From DATGMS01 sp040905145 (GTDB taxonomy: Bacteria > Bacteroidota > Bacteroidia > Cytophagales > Cyclobacteriaceae), in the NCBI GenBank assembly GCA_040905145.1, contig JBBDSC010000024.1, forward strand, positions 1 to 12,111: a stretch of 12,111 bases of DNA, written 5' to 3'. The notes under the pieces were generated by a model. The model made no database searches, had not been told where the DNA came from, and worked only from the letters and a program-made list of their open reading frames with translations. Made by a program: the position numbers and the translations under genes. Each line of letters starts with the position of its first letter. Positions within the stretch are counted from its first letter, which is position 1. Below are positions 1-7,104 of the stretch, one piece after another.

Positions 1-44
1 CCCCCGGGACAGGAGGGCTTGTCTGCCAATTTCAACACCCTACA
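1..44 (-). tRNA. Partial tRNA-like gene (5' half, class II/Leu-type D arm), cut by the window edge
   Basis: Read on the minus strand from 44, the sequence folds like the 5' half of a tRNA. There is a 7-nt acceptor strand (44-38), then TG at positions 8-9, and a 3-bp D stem TTG/CAA (35-33 with 21-19). The 11-nt D loop AAATTGGCAGA is nearly the loop of bacterial tRNA-Leu, with A14 and the G18G19 pair. A single G follows, then an anticodon stem CCCTC/GGGGG (17-13 with 5-1, one T-G pair) that ends exactly at base 1. The 7-nt loop CTGTCCC would place anticodon GTC (Asp) on a Leu-like body, with an unusual C37 and a 5'-terminal T. The variable arm, T arm and 3' acceptor strand lie outside the window, so neither identity nor function can be settled. 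It could be an atypical or non-decoding tRNA, a decayed copy, or a chance match. Confidence 0.5.
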
Positions 45-79
45 GTATAAAAGACCGCTTTTGTCTTTGTTTGATGCTT

Positions 80-87
80 CAAAATTA
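80..87 (-). promoter_or_regulatory. Bacteroidota -7 promoter box (TAATTTTG) for the tRNA-like gene
   Basis: On the minus strand TAATTTTG matches the TAnnTTTG element recognised by the Bacteroidota primary sigma factor. It lies 35 bases upstream of the apparent tRNA 5' end at 44, which would leave a leader of roughly 30 nt for RNase P removal. I do not see a convincing -33 TTG at the expected spacing, so this rests on the -7 box and its position. Confidence 0.4.
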
Positions 88-333
88 ATAAAACATCTGA
101 TATAATAAAAATAATTTAACAATAATTGTTAAAATATATGGTATTTATAATTTATAGCGTTTATAATTGATTTTTTGCTAATCTCTGATGGCCTGGAAAA
201 AAGGATTTTTGGATTATTTTCAACCGGGGATCTTTAGGGATAATAGCAGAATAATACCCATCAAACAGCTCCGGCCTTTTTTGGAATAGCCTCTTATTCC
301 CGCTGTTGGCACGGCTTCTTGCCGATAACCAAA

Positions 334-363
334 CCGGAAGCAGGATTAACTTCCTGCTTCCGG
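334..363 (-). terminator. Strong hairpin, likely terminator of the lyase gene
   Basis: A perfect 12-bp stem (334-345 pairing with 352-363; outer arm CCGGAAGCAGG) with a 6-nt loop lies about 90 bases downstream of the lyase stop codon. Only a short T run (TTTGG) follows on the minus strand, so it is a weak intrinsic terminator by the usual rule. Its place and perfect stem still make a 3'-end or transcript-stabilising role the best reading. Confidence 0.5.
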
Positions 364-453
364 CATTGTTTAATGTTTTCCCACAGCCCGGAAGGTTTAT
401 CTATGGATGTTTTCCTTTTGGTCCACCCTCCGTGTGGCAGGGAAACCTTTGGG

Positions 454-2427
454 TCATATAATGGTAAACCTCACGGTAGTGGGGGTTTCCTGTACCTCTT
501 TTCCGTTTACTTCCTGGAAAGGGGTGACTTTCAGGGTATAACTGCCGGGGTAGAGCCCGGATCCGAAAGAGTAGTTTCCGTTTTTGTAGTTGTTGAGCAC
601 ATAGGGGGCCGACCCGGAAAATGAAGTTCTCTGGGAAGCGCCGCTGAGCTCAAAGAGCACCCGTCCTTTAAAGGAAGGGTCGAGGTTGGCCCTGACCGTT
701 AATTTGTGGGTACCCAGGTCCTTGGCGTATATTTTTGCCCCGTCGGCGATTTTGCCCCATTCGGTATTGGTGTTTGCCTGGATCATGGTAAGGCTTTGGA
801 CGGTGGGCATGATGCTGGCGCTTATCTGCCCGTCCACAATGCTGAACCTGATGGTGGAGGAGACCCCCTGCAGCTCTTTGCCGCCTTCCTGTAGGAAAGG
901 GGTGACTTTCAGGGTATAACTGCCGGGGTAGAGCCCGGATCCGAAAGAGTAGTTTCCGTTGCTGTAGTTGTTGAGCACATAGGGGGCATTCTCGGAATAG
1001 GAGGTCTTCTGGGAAGCGCCGGTGAGCTCGAAGAGCACGCGTCCTTTGAATGAAGCGCTGAGGTTGGCTTTGACCGTCAGTTTGTGTGTTCCCAGGTCCC
1101 TGGCATCCAGCTGTGCGCCATCGGTGATTTTGCCCCATTCGGTATTGGTGTTTGCCTGGATCATGGTGACACTTTCCACGGTGGGGAGGGCGCTGTCGAC
1201 CACTTCCTCGTCCACCACCCTGAAGCGGATGGTTTTGGAGGCTGCGGCCTTTCCTTTTGCCTTCAGTTCCGCATATGGGGTGACTGTCAGGGTGTAATCG
1301 CCCAGTGGAAGGCCGCCGGAATGGTAGTATTTTCCGTTGCTGTCATCGCCGAAAAGGGCAAAGGGGGCCTTGTTGTCGATATAGCTGTTTGTTTTGGGTC
1401 CCTTCAGGTCAAAGAGGATACTGCCCTGGAAGCCACTGGTCATTTCGGCGCGTATGCTGACCCTTTCGGTCTGCAGGGACCTCCGGTTGATGGTCCCCCC
1501 GTCTGCAAGTGTTCCTGCGGGCTTATTGGTGAGTCCGTTGATCAGGGTGAGGCTTTGGATTTCCTCCACGTCGAGTCCCCAGCCCTGTATGTTTTCCTGT
1601 GAGGGTATCATGTCCTGGTAGGTGGCGTTTTCGCTTCCCATGCGTATGTTGTCGTAGTAGGCGACGCGGAGCTCGGTATCGGTCTGCGTTGAAGTGCCCC
1701 ATGAGGGCTTGTATATTCCGAGTTTCCATCTTGGCAGCGGCCCGTCGGAAAGTGTCGCGCCGTTCCTGGAGAGGATTTTCTCCCCGTTGTGCCAGATTTC
1801 GATGGCCCCGTCCTTTCCGGTGGAATGGACCACTTGGAAGGTGAACTCATGCCATCTGTCCTTGGTGGCCGGCCCCAGGTCTATGGTCTGTGTGGCGGTG
1901 GCCGAATTGATTTTCATCATCAGGAGGAACCTGTCGTTCTGGACCCTCAGGGACATGGGGGCGGTGGTGACGCCGAGCTGGTGCCACTGGCTGAGGATGT
2001 CCTTGTTCCTGTCGGTGGCATATCCGTCAGCGGGCAGGAACAGTCCGAAGGCATACCACCTGTTTTTGTGGTCCGCCTGGGGAAAATAGATTTCCGAGCG
2101 CTTGCCGTTCTCGGTGGCCTTGGGGTCGTTTCTTCTTAGTTCAAACCTTCCGGAGTATTTTCCACGCAGGCTTTCCGTGGAGGAAACCGAGAGGGAATGC
2201 TCGGAGGAGAGCTGTTTCTTAACATAGGCGTAGAGGGGCTCGCTGCCTTCAAAGGTTTCTTCATATATCACGGGAGAGGAGGAGGGGATGCCGGTGGATT
2301 TGGCAACAATGTTTTCCTCCTGCACCGGGTTTTCCTCCATGTCGACCATCTGGCAGGAAACGGCGGTGATGCAGATCAAAAGAAGGTTGGTCAGGTGGGA
2401 AAACCTGAATTTGGTAATCATGTTCAT
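454..2427 (-). CDS. Secreted lipoprotein polysaccharide lyase with three C-terminal Ig-like repeats
   Basis: Likely cleaves an acidic polysaccharide by beta-elimination at the cell surface; the substrate cannot be read from sequence. I start at the ATG at 2427 (657 residues) because a lipoprotein signal peptide begins there: basic N-terminus, hydrophobic LLLICITAVS, and lipobox Cys at residue 25 followed by acidic residues that resemble a surface-export signal. The ATG at 2556 would add 43 residues unlike a signal; 2421 is another option. Residues about 54-275 resemble the PF14099 polysaccharide-lyase fold (heparin lyase I/glucuronan lyase type), with KRSEIYF near 109-115, SQWHQ at 146-150, and closing strand YYDNIRMG at 257-264. 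Three repeats of about 115 residues follow (about 291-407, 417-533, 544-657), of the type found in marine polysaccharide-active proteins. There are no SusC/SusD partners in the window. The gene is far more GC-rich than its neighbours. Confidence 0.8.
   Translation of the reverse strand: MNMITKFRFSHLTNLLLICITAVSCQMVDMEENPVQEENIVAKSTGIPSSSPVIYEETFEGSEPLYAYVKKQLSSEHSLSVSSTESLRGKYSGRFELRRNDPKATENGKRSEIYFPQADHKNRWYAFGLFLPADGYATDRNKDILSQWHQLGVTTAPMSLRVQNDRFLLMMKINSATATQTIDLGPATKDRWHEFTFQVVHSTGKDGAIEIWHNGEKILSRNGATLSDGPLPRWKLGIYKPSWGTSTQTDTELRVAYYDNIRMGSENATYQDMIPSQENIQGWGLDVEEIQSLTLINGLTNKPAGTLADGGTINRRSLQTERVSIRAEMTSGFQGSILFDLKGPKTNSYIDNKAPFALFGDDSNGKYYHSGGLPLGDYTLTVTPYAELKAKGKAAASKTIRFRVVDEEVVDSALPTVESVTMIQANTNTEWGKITDGAQLDARDLGTHKLTVKANLSASFKGRVLFELTGASQKTSYSENAPYVLNNYSNGNYSFGSGLYPGSYTLKVTPFLQEGGKELQGVSSTIRFSIVDGQISASIMPTVQSLTMIQANTNTEWGKIADGAKIYAKDLGTHKLTVRANLDPSFKGRVLFELSGASQRTSFSGSAPYVLNNYKNGNYSFGSGLYPGSYTLKVTPFQEVNGKEVQETPTTVRFTII
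516..1167 (-). repeat. Near-identical tandem DNA repeat (378-bp unit) encoding the last two Ig-like modules of the lyase
   Basis: The segments 516-789 and 894-1167 are copies offset by exactly 378 bases (126 codons). Within them, 516-582 equals 894-960 without mismatch (67 nt), 585-609 equals 963-987, and 748-789 equals 1126-1167 (42 nt). The first module (minus-strand order, about 1180-1560) is related only at protein level. This pattern fits a fairly recent in-frame duplication of one module, or homogenisation by gene conversion. Confidence 0.85.
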
Positions 2428-3035
2428 CAAATGGGAAGGTTTGTTGTTTTGAAAGTTTGTTAAAGAAAGCTGGATGGGGCCGGGAGTGTTTTTCTGCCGG
2501 CCCCCGTTTCCCCTGGCCGGTATTTTTCGGGGCTGGTTTTTTAAGATGTCCGTCATGTTTCTGGTTGCCTTTGGTCCCTGGATCTGTTCCCAGAACCGGA
2601 AGGTATTTGGTATATAAGGTTTTGGTTTTTGGAAATAAAAAAAAGAGATTTATGATTTAAAGTATTGTTTTTTGGATTTAGCAGCTGTTTAAATGTCATT
2701 TTGTAAATATTTAATATGAAGGTAATAAGTGGAGGTTTATTTATATTTCCAAACCTGGTCCGGTGGGTGGGGGAGCTGAAAAAGAGCGTTGGGGGCAGGG
2801 AAATGTGTTGACCACCAAAATACCTGGATTGAAAGAAAATTTTCCTGATGTGAACCTGTTTTAAAAAAAAATGAAAAAAGTGGAAAAAATTTTTAAAAAA
2901 AATTAGATAATGCTGTGCTTAAAACAAAAAAACCTTTAAACCTGCTTTTTCCCGCTCATCTGCCTGTTGCCCCTTTGGGGCTTTTGATCAAAAAAGAAGG
3001 TATTGAAGATAGTTTCGGCGGGGGTACATTCCGGT
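2428..3035. other. AT-rich non-coding region upstream of the lyase gene
   Basis: About 600 bases with no supportable gene. It must hold the lyase promoter on the minus strand, but I find no perfect TAnnTTTG; TACTTTAA near 2655-2665 is the closest and is not convincing. The part from about 2860 to 2935 is almost pure A/T with long A runs. A small hairpin GCCCC-TTT-GGGGC at 2969-2981 is followed by TTTT on the plus strand, which looks terminator-like, but no plus-strand gene precedes it. A non-coding RNA here cannot be excluded or supported. Confidence 0.55.
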
Positions 3036-3069
3036 AAAAAAAAGAGGCTGTGATCAGTTCACAGCCTCT
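3036..3069 (-). terminator. Rho-independent terminator of the phosphatase-dehydrogenase operon
   Basis: A perfect 11-bp stem AGAGGCTGTGA/TCACAGCCTCT (3043-3053 with 3059-3069) with a 5-nt loop is followed on the minus strand by a run of T (A at 3036-3043 on the plus strand). It lies about 50 bases after the stop codon of the dehydrogenase gene. This is a textbook intrinsic terminator. Confidence 0.92.
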
Positions 3070-3121
3070 CCGGGTCCATATCTTATAAAATTCTTTTGAA
3101 TGGGGAAAATCCCACAGTTAT

Positions 3122-4192
3122 TTACAGCTCCACTCCAAACTTTTTCCCCAATGCCTTTAAATCTTCCTCCACGATCTTCAGCAACGGAATGCCGTTTTCC
3201 CTTCTTTCTTTTTCCAATTCCCGCTCCGGGTCGCCCGGAATGAGGACCTTTTCATGTCCCGGGGTGGTTTTGGCAGCACGGAACCTTGAAATCCAGGTAT
3301 CCATGTTTTCCTTGAATTCATCCGAAGGCCGAAAAGCGTCTACTCTCATGGCACCAAAAAAATGGCCCAAACCTTCTCCGACCGGATTGGGATCAGGTTG
3401 TAAAAAGGCGACAAAAGGAGGGACCCATGGGCCATAATTGGCTCCTGAAAGGACTGCGGAAAAAATATCCACAATGGAACCCAAGGCATATCCTTTATGA
3501 CTGCCATGCTCCCTATCTCCACCCAAGGGAAGCAATGCTCCTCCGTCCTTTACGCCCAAAGGGCTGGTGGTGGGATAGCCTTCTTTGTCCTGGATCCAAC
3601 CTAAGGGGGCTTGCTCCCCTTTTCTTTGTAGGATTTCCAATTTTCCATTGGCCGCAGTGGTGGTGGCCATGTCGGCGACAAATGGCGGCTGATCTTTTGC
3701 AGGAATGGCGATGGCAATGGGATTGGTGCCCAATAATCTTTCAGAGGAAAAAGTAGGGCTGACCAAGGGACTGGCATTGGTGAGCGATATACCGATCATA
3801 TCATGCGCCAAAGCCTGCATGGCATGAATACCTGCAATACCATAATGGTTGGAGTTTTTTACCGAAACCCAGCCTGTACCTGCAACCTTGGCTTTTTCTA
3901 TGGCCACCTGCATGGCAAAAGGAGCTACCACAAGCCCCAACCCTCTGTCACCATCGACTACTGCCGTACTGGGGGTTTCATATATTACTTTGATTTTGGG
4001 GGTAGGGTTAATCCTACCAGCTTCCCAAAGCCGGACGTAACCGGAAAGTCTGGCTACCCCATGGGAATCCACCCCCCGGAGGTCTGCTGACAACAATACT
4101 TCGGCAGCAGTTTGTATATCCTTTTCAGGACAGCCGATTTTTTTTAATATTTCTTTAGTAAAAGTCAGTAAGCGGTCTAAGGTAAAATTCAT
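3122..4192 (-). CDS. Ldh family (malate/L-lactate dehydrogenase type, PF02615) NAD(P)-dependent oxidoreductase
   Basis: A 356-residue cytosolic oxidoreductase of the Ldh_2 family (YlbC/AllD/sulfolactate- and malate-dehydrogenase type), which oxidises 2-hydroxy acids with NAD(P) using a fold unrelated to classical LDH. Visible family marks are GVDSHGVARL (His44, the first conserved His), the active-site stretch KNSNHYGIAG (His116), TNPIAIAIP at 156-164, VADMATT at 172-178 and HKGYALG at 232-238. Length is normal for the family. The substrate cannot be told: members act on malate, lactate, ureidoglycolate, sulfolactate or delta-1-piperideine-2-carboxylate. The start at 4192 gives the usual short N-terminus before the first helix. 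It follows the Ppx/GppA gene after 53 bases on the same strand and ends just before a strong terminator, so the two are probably co-transcribed, although no shared pathway is obvious. Confidence 0.92.
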   Translation of the reverse strand: MNFTLDRLLTFTKEILKKIGCPEKDIQTAAEVLLSADLRGVDSHGVARLSGYVRLWEAGRINPTPKIKVIYETPSTAVVDGDRGLGLVVAPFAMQVAIEKAKVAGTGWVSVKNSNHYGIAGIHAMQALAHDMIGISLTNASPLVSPTFSSERLLGTNPIAIAIPAKDQPPFVADMATTTAANGKLEILQRKGEQAPLGWIQDKEGYPTTSPLGVKDGGALLPLGGDREHGSHKGYALGSIVDIFSAVLSGANYGPWVPPFVAFLQPDPNPVGEGLGHFFGAMRVDAFRPSDEFKENMDTWISRFRAAKTTPGHEKVLIPGDPERELEKERRENGIPLLKIVEEDLKALGKKFGVEL

Positions 4193-4245
4193 TTTTTATA
4201 GGTTATCGAAAAATCAGGTGATTTCACTGTCGGTTAATCTTTATC

Positions 4246-5196
4246 TCAACTGATAAACAAGGCTTCCCTGGAATCTACGAGCTGGGCAATCACCCCTTCT
4301 TTTAAAGCATAAGTGGAGCAGATAATGTCAGGAACATCAAAATGTTTCAATACATGTTGTATCAGACAAACGGCGACCACAATCATATCCACACGCATCG
4401 GGATCATCCCTGGAATTTTAAGCCTTTCTTCCTTATTGAGAAGGAGAAGTTGTTGGGTGATTTTTTCAAATTCTGCCCTTGGAAGCTTAAAATTTCGCTG
4501 TTCTTTTGCTTTGGCACTTTGACAGGAAGCGTAATACATGTCCGACAAGGTATCGAAAGTACCAGATGCCCCGATCAGTTGAGTCGGCTCCAAATTCTTG
4601 ATGGCCCCAATGAGCGGGACCAGTTGTCTTTCAAAAAACTTATTCAATTCATCTATTTCCCCAGGTAAAACCGGGTCATGGGAGGGGAAAAGATCCAGCA
4701 ATCTCTGTCCGCCAATTTCAAAACTTTGCTTCCAGAGGACCTCTTTAGCATCTCCTATGATAAACTCGACCGAACCACCACCAATATCCATCATCAGCGA
4801 TTTGGTGGAATTTAAGCTTCCGCTGAATTTGATGCCTTCATAAATCAACTGGGCTTCATGGTCCCCATCAATGACATTCACCTTAAAATCAAACCTATTT
4901 TGTATTTCCTTGACAAAATCACTTCCATTGACTGCAGTTCTTACGGCACTCGTGGCAAAAACATACACCTGATCAATTTTTTCCCCGTCAATCAAATGCT
5001 TAAAGTGGGAAATAGTGTGAAATGCCCTTTCTTGTGCCTCTGGGGTAATGGTGTTTTTGCTGATCCCCCCTTGCCCAATCTTCACTGGGACCTTCTCCTT
5101 ATAAATCATTTCAAAACCGCTGTCAAACAACTCAACCATTAGCAAATGGAAGGTATTGGTGCCTAAGTCAATTACAGCTGCCTTTTTTTCAATCAT
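4246..5196 (-). CDS. Ppx/GppA family phosphatase (exopolyphosphatase or pppGpp phosphatase)
   Basis: A cytosolic ASKHA-fold enzyme that removes terminal phosphate from polyphosphate or converts pppGpp to ppGpp; sequence alone does not separate these. The family motifs occur in order: first phosphate loop IDLGTNTFHLL at 9-19, ATSAVRTAVNG at 81-91, DGDHEAQLIYEG at 110-121 (Glu114 aligns with the catalytic Glu), second phosphate loop MDIGGGSVEF at 136-145, GASGTFDTL at 209-217, MRVDMI at 267-272 and the closing STYALKEGV at 294-302. At 316 residues it is the short form, without the C-terminal HD-like domain of the Escherichia coli enzymes. No ppk or relA lies nearby. It is the first gene of a minus-strand pair with the Ldh-type oxidoreductase, and diverges from the carboxyltransferase gene across 220 bases. 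Confidence 0.93.
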   Translation of the reverse strand: MIEKKAAVIDLGTNTFHLLMVELFDSGFEMIYKEKVPVKIGQGGISKNTITPEAQERAFHTISHFKHLIDGEKIDQVYVFATSAVRTAVNGSDFVKEIQNRFDFKVNVIDGDHEAQLIYEGIKFSGSLNSTKSLMMDIGGGSVEFIIGDAKEVLWKQSFEIGGQRLLDLFPSHDPVLPGEIDELNKFFERQLVPLIGAIKNLEPTQLIGASGTFDTLSDMYYASCQSAKAKEQRNFKLPRAEFEKITQQLLLLNKEERLKIPGMIPMRVDMIVVAVCLIQHVLKHFDVPDIICSTYALKEGVIAQLVDSREALFIS

Positions 5197-5363
5197 AACG
5201 GCGTAAAATTTAGTTGTGCGAATATAAAGATTTATTTAAAAAGCGTAAAGGTTTGTATTTTTATTATACAAATGATTTATCCAGGATGTTTTTGGCATTT
5301 TTAAGTATAGAAAAGCTTTATAGAAAAAATGGGGCCTATTCCTTCTGGAGCTTAAAAATTTTC

Positions 5364-5390
5364 TTGTTAAATATAGCCTCCCTATATTTG
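5364..5390 (+). promoter_or_regulatory. Bacteroidota-type promoter for the carboxyltransferase gene
   Basis: TATATTTG at 5383-5390 is a perfect match to TAnnTTTG, with a TTG at 5364-5366 16 bases upstream as a possible -33 element (slightly short spacing). Transcription would begin near 5395-5400, leaving a leader of about 20 nt before the ATG at 5417. The remaining 5197-5360 region should hold the divergent promoter for the Ppx/GppA gene, which I could not pin down. Confidence 0.6.
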
Positions 5391-5405
5391 ACCAAACCTT
5401 AACCC

Positions 5406-5420
5406 ATGTTGTTCCCATGA
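5406..5420 (+). other. Possible 4-codon upstream ORF overlapping the carboxyltransferase start
   Basis: ATG TTG TTC CCA TGA encodes M-L-F-P and ends in a TGA that overlaps the start codon of the next gene (ATGA at 5417-5420). It lies within the short predicted leader. The 4-nt overlap is the arrangement used in translational coupling, but so small a frame can arise by chance. Confidence 0.2.
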
Positions 5421-7000
5421 AAAGTCCTACCAAAGAAGTGAAGTCCATCCCTGATAATCAGGAAAAAATAGAGCTGCTAAGAATAAAGAACAAGGAAGCT
5501 CTGGAGGGAGGGGGTAGGGAAAGGATTGCCTCTCAACATAAAAAAGGAAAATTAACCGCCAGGGAAAGGGTTGCCTTACTTTTGGATGAGGGGTCATTTC
5601 AGGAGATTGACAAGTTTGTGACCCACAGAAGTAAGGAATTCGGTTTGGAAAAGGAGCAATATCTGGGTGATGGGGTGGTTACAGGTTTTGGTTTGGTTCA
5701 CGGACGGCTGACCTATGTGTATTCCCAGGATTTTACCGTATTCGGAGGTTCTCTTTCGGAAACTCATGCGGAGAAAATCTGCAAAATAATGGATATGGCC
5801 ATGAAGAATGGGGCTCCGGTTATTGGTTTGAATGATTCAGGAGGAGCCAGGATCCAAGAAGGAGTGAATTCATTGGGAGGATATGCAGATATATTTTACA
5901 GAAATACTTTGATTTCCGGGGTGGTCCCCCAAATTTCGGCCATTATGGGTCCCTGTGCCGGTGGAGCGGTCTATTCGCCAGCCATCACCGATTTTATTTT
6001 TATGGTGCAAAATACCTCTTACATGTTTGTAACAGGACCCAATGTGGTGAAGACAGTGACCCAGGAGAATGTCACCGCGGAGGAACTGGGGGGGGCAAGT
6101 GCCCATAGTACCAAGAGTGGAGTCACCCATTTTTCCTGTGAAAATGAGATGGAATGCATCAACCATATCAAACAGCTCTTAAGCTACGTTCCCCAAAATT
6201 GTGAGGATAATGCCCCGGTCTATCCCTATGAAATAAAGGAAGATGAATCACGCATGGTCCTAAGTAAAATTGTTCCGGAGAATCCCAACCAACCCTATGA
6301 TATGCGGGAAGTAGTAGATGGGATAGTAGACGAAGGTTCATTTCTGGAAGTGCATAAGGATTTTGCGGATAATATCGTGGTAGGCTTTGCCAGGATTGCA
6401 GGAAGAAGCATAGGGATAGTGGGCAACCAGCCAGCTTCTATGGCAGGGGTCCTGGACAACAATTCTTCTGTTAAAGCAGCCAGGTTCGTTCGTTTTTGTG
6501 ATTGTTTTAATATCCCTTTATTGGTGTTGGTGGACGTTCCCGGTTTCTTGCCTGGCACCGAGCAGGAATGGAACGGAATTATCACCAATGGAGCCAAGTT
6601 GTTATATGCTTTCTCCGAGGCTACGGTCCCAAGAATTACTGTGATCACCCGGAAAGCTTATGGGGGAGCCTATGATGTAATGAACTCCAAGCATATTGGG
6701 GCCGATTTGAATTTTGCCTGGCCTACCGCGGAAATTGCCGTCATGGGGCCCAAAGGTGCCTCAGAGATTATCTTCAGAAAAGAAATTGAACAGGCCCAGG
6801 ATCCGGAAGCCAAACTTCAGGAAAAAGTGGATGAATACACCGCCAAATTTGCCAATCCTTACAAAGCAGCCCACAGAGGCTTTGTGGATGAGATCATCAT
6901 GCCTTGGGAGACACGCCAAAAGCTTATCCGCGGCTACAAAATGCTAGAGAACAAAGTAGACGTACTGCCAAGGAAGAAGCATGGGAATATTCCGCTGTAG
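5417..7000 (+). CDS. pccB: Acyl-CoA carboxylase carboxyltransferase (beta) subunit, propionyl-CoA type
   Basis: Transfers CO2 from carboxybiotin to an acyl-CoA, most likely propionyl-CoA to methylmalonyl-CoA, in propionate and odd-chain or branched amino-acid metabolism; acts in the cytosol as part of a biotin-dependent complex. The 527 residues hold two crotonase-like domains. The N-half has NDSGGARIQEGV at 139-150 and IMGPCAGGAVYSPA at 176-189. The C-half has GIVGNQP at 323-329, VDVPGFLPG at 362-370, KAYGGAYDVM at 403-412 and WPTAEIAVMGPKGA at 425-438. Asp410 sits where Streptomyces PccB has the Asp linked to propionyl-CoA preference. Length is normal. The biotin carboxylase and biotin carrier partners are not in the window. 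Close relatives are methylmalonyl-CoA decarboxylase/transcarboxylase alpha chains, so the exact reaction is inferred. The stop codon at 6998-7000 abuts the inverted-repeat element that follows. Confidence 0.93.
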   Translation: MKSPTKEVKSIPDNQEKIELLRIKNKEALEGGGRERIASQHKKGKLTARERVALLLDEGSFQEIDKFVTHRSKEFGLEKEQYLGDGVVTGFGLVHGRLTYVYSQDFTVFGGSLSETHAEKICKIMDMAMKNGAPVIGLNDSGGARIQEGVNSLGGYADIFYRNTLISGVVPQISAIMGPCAGGAVYSPAITDFIFMVQNTSYMFVTGPNVVKTVTQENVTAEELGGASAHSTKSGVTHFSCENEMECINHIKQLLSYVPQNCEDNAPVYPYEIKEDESRMVLSKIVPENPNQPYDMREVVDGIVDEGSFLEVHKDFADNIVVGFARIAGRSIGIVGNQPASMAGVLDNNSSVKAARFVRFCDCFNIPLLVLVDVPGFLPGTEQEWNGIITNGAKLLYAFSEATVPRITVITRKAYGGAYDVMNSKHIGADLNFAWPTAEIAVMGPKGASEIIFRKEIEQAQDPEAKLQEKVDEYTAKFANPYKAAHRGFVDEIIMPWETRQKLIRGYKMLENKVDVLPRKKHGNIPL

Positions 7001-7004
7001 GTTG

Positions 7005-7026
7005 GTTATTGGTTATTAAGTTATTG
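7005..7026 (+). repeat. Left inverted repeat of the IVS-like element
   Basis: GTTATTGGTTATT (7005-7017) and AGTTATTG (7019-7026) are matched in inverted orientation by 7577-7589 and 7561-7568. The arm itself is made of short GGTTATT direct repeats. It begins 4 bases after the upstream stop codon. Confidence 0.7.
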
Positions 7027-7104
7027 TATAAATTTGTTAATGGGTAACAGACTTTTGAGGTACTAGGTTAGAAATTTGTTTTAATTGAGTTTAATTTTGA
7101 GGGT

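Larger units (their letters stand above)
45..453. other. Intergenic region between the tRNA-like half and the lyase gene
   Basis: About 400 bases without a supportable gene. The left part (60-180) is very AT-rich and holds the minus-strand promoter box. The right part holds two hairpins downstream of the lyase stop: a small one at 312-324 (CGGC/GCCG) and a strong one at 334-363. A plus-strand reading frame opening at 319 runs into the lyase gene antisense and has no family resemblance, so I treat it as a shadow. Confidence 0.6.

Noticed and set aside
668..2139. Many medium-length open frames on both strands inside the lyase gene (for example 1084-1602 plus and 668-1138 minus)
   Set aside because: The high GC content removes stop codons from other frames; none resembles a known family, while the 454-2427 frame has a signal peptide, a lyase domain and repeats.
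2969..2985. Terminator-like hairpin GCCCC-TTT-GGGGC followed by TTTT on the plus strand
   Set aside because: No plus-strand gene precedes it, the stem is only 5 bp with a 3-nt loop, and it may be chance; noted only within the intergenic entry.
5236..5448. A 70-residue minus-strand frame between the divergent Ppx/GppA and carboxyltransferase genes
   Set aside because: It overlaps the start of the carboxyltransferase gene and its promoter box in antisense, with AT-rich low-complexity composition and no recognisable motif.
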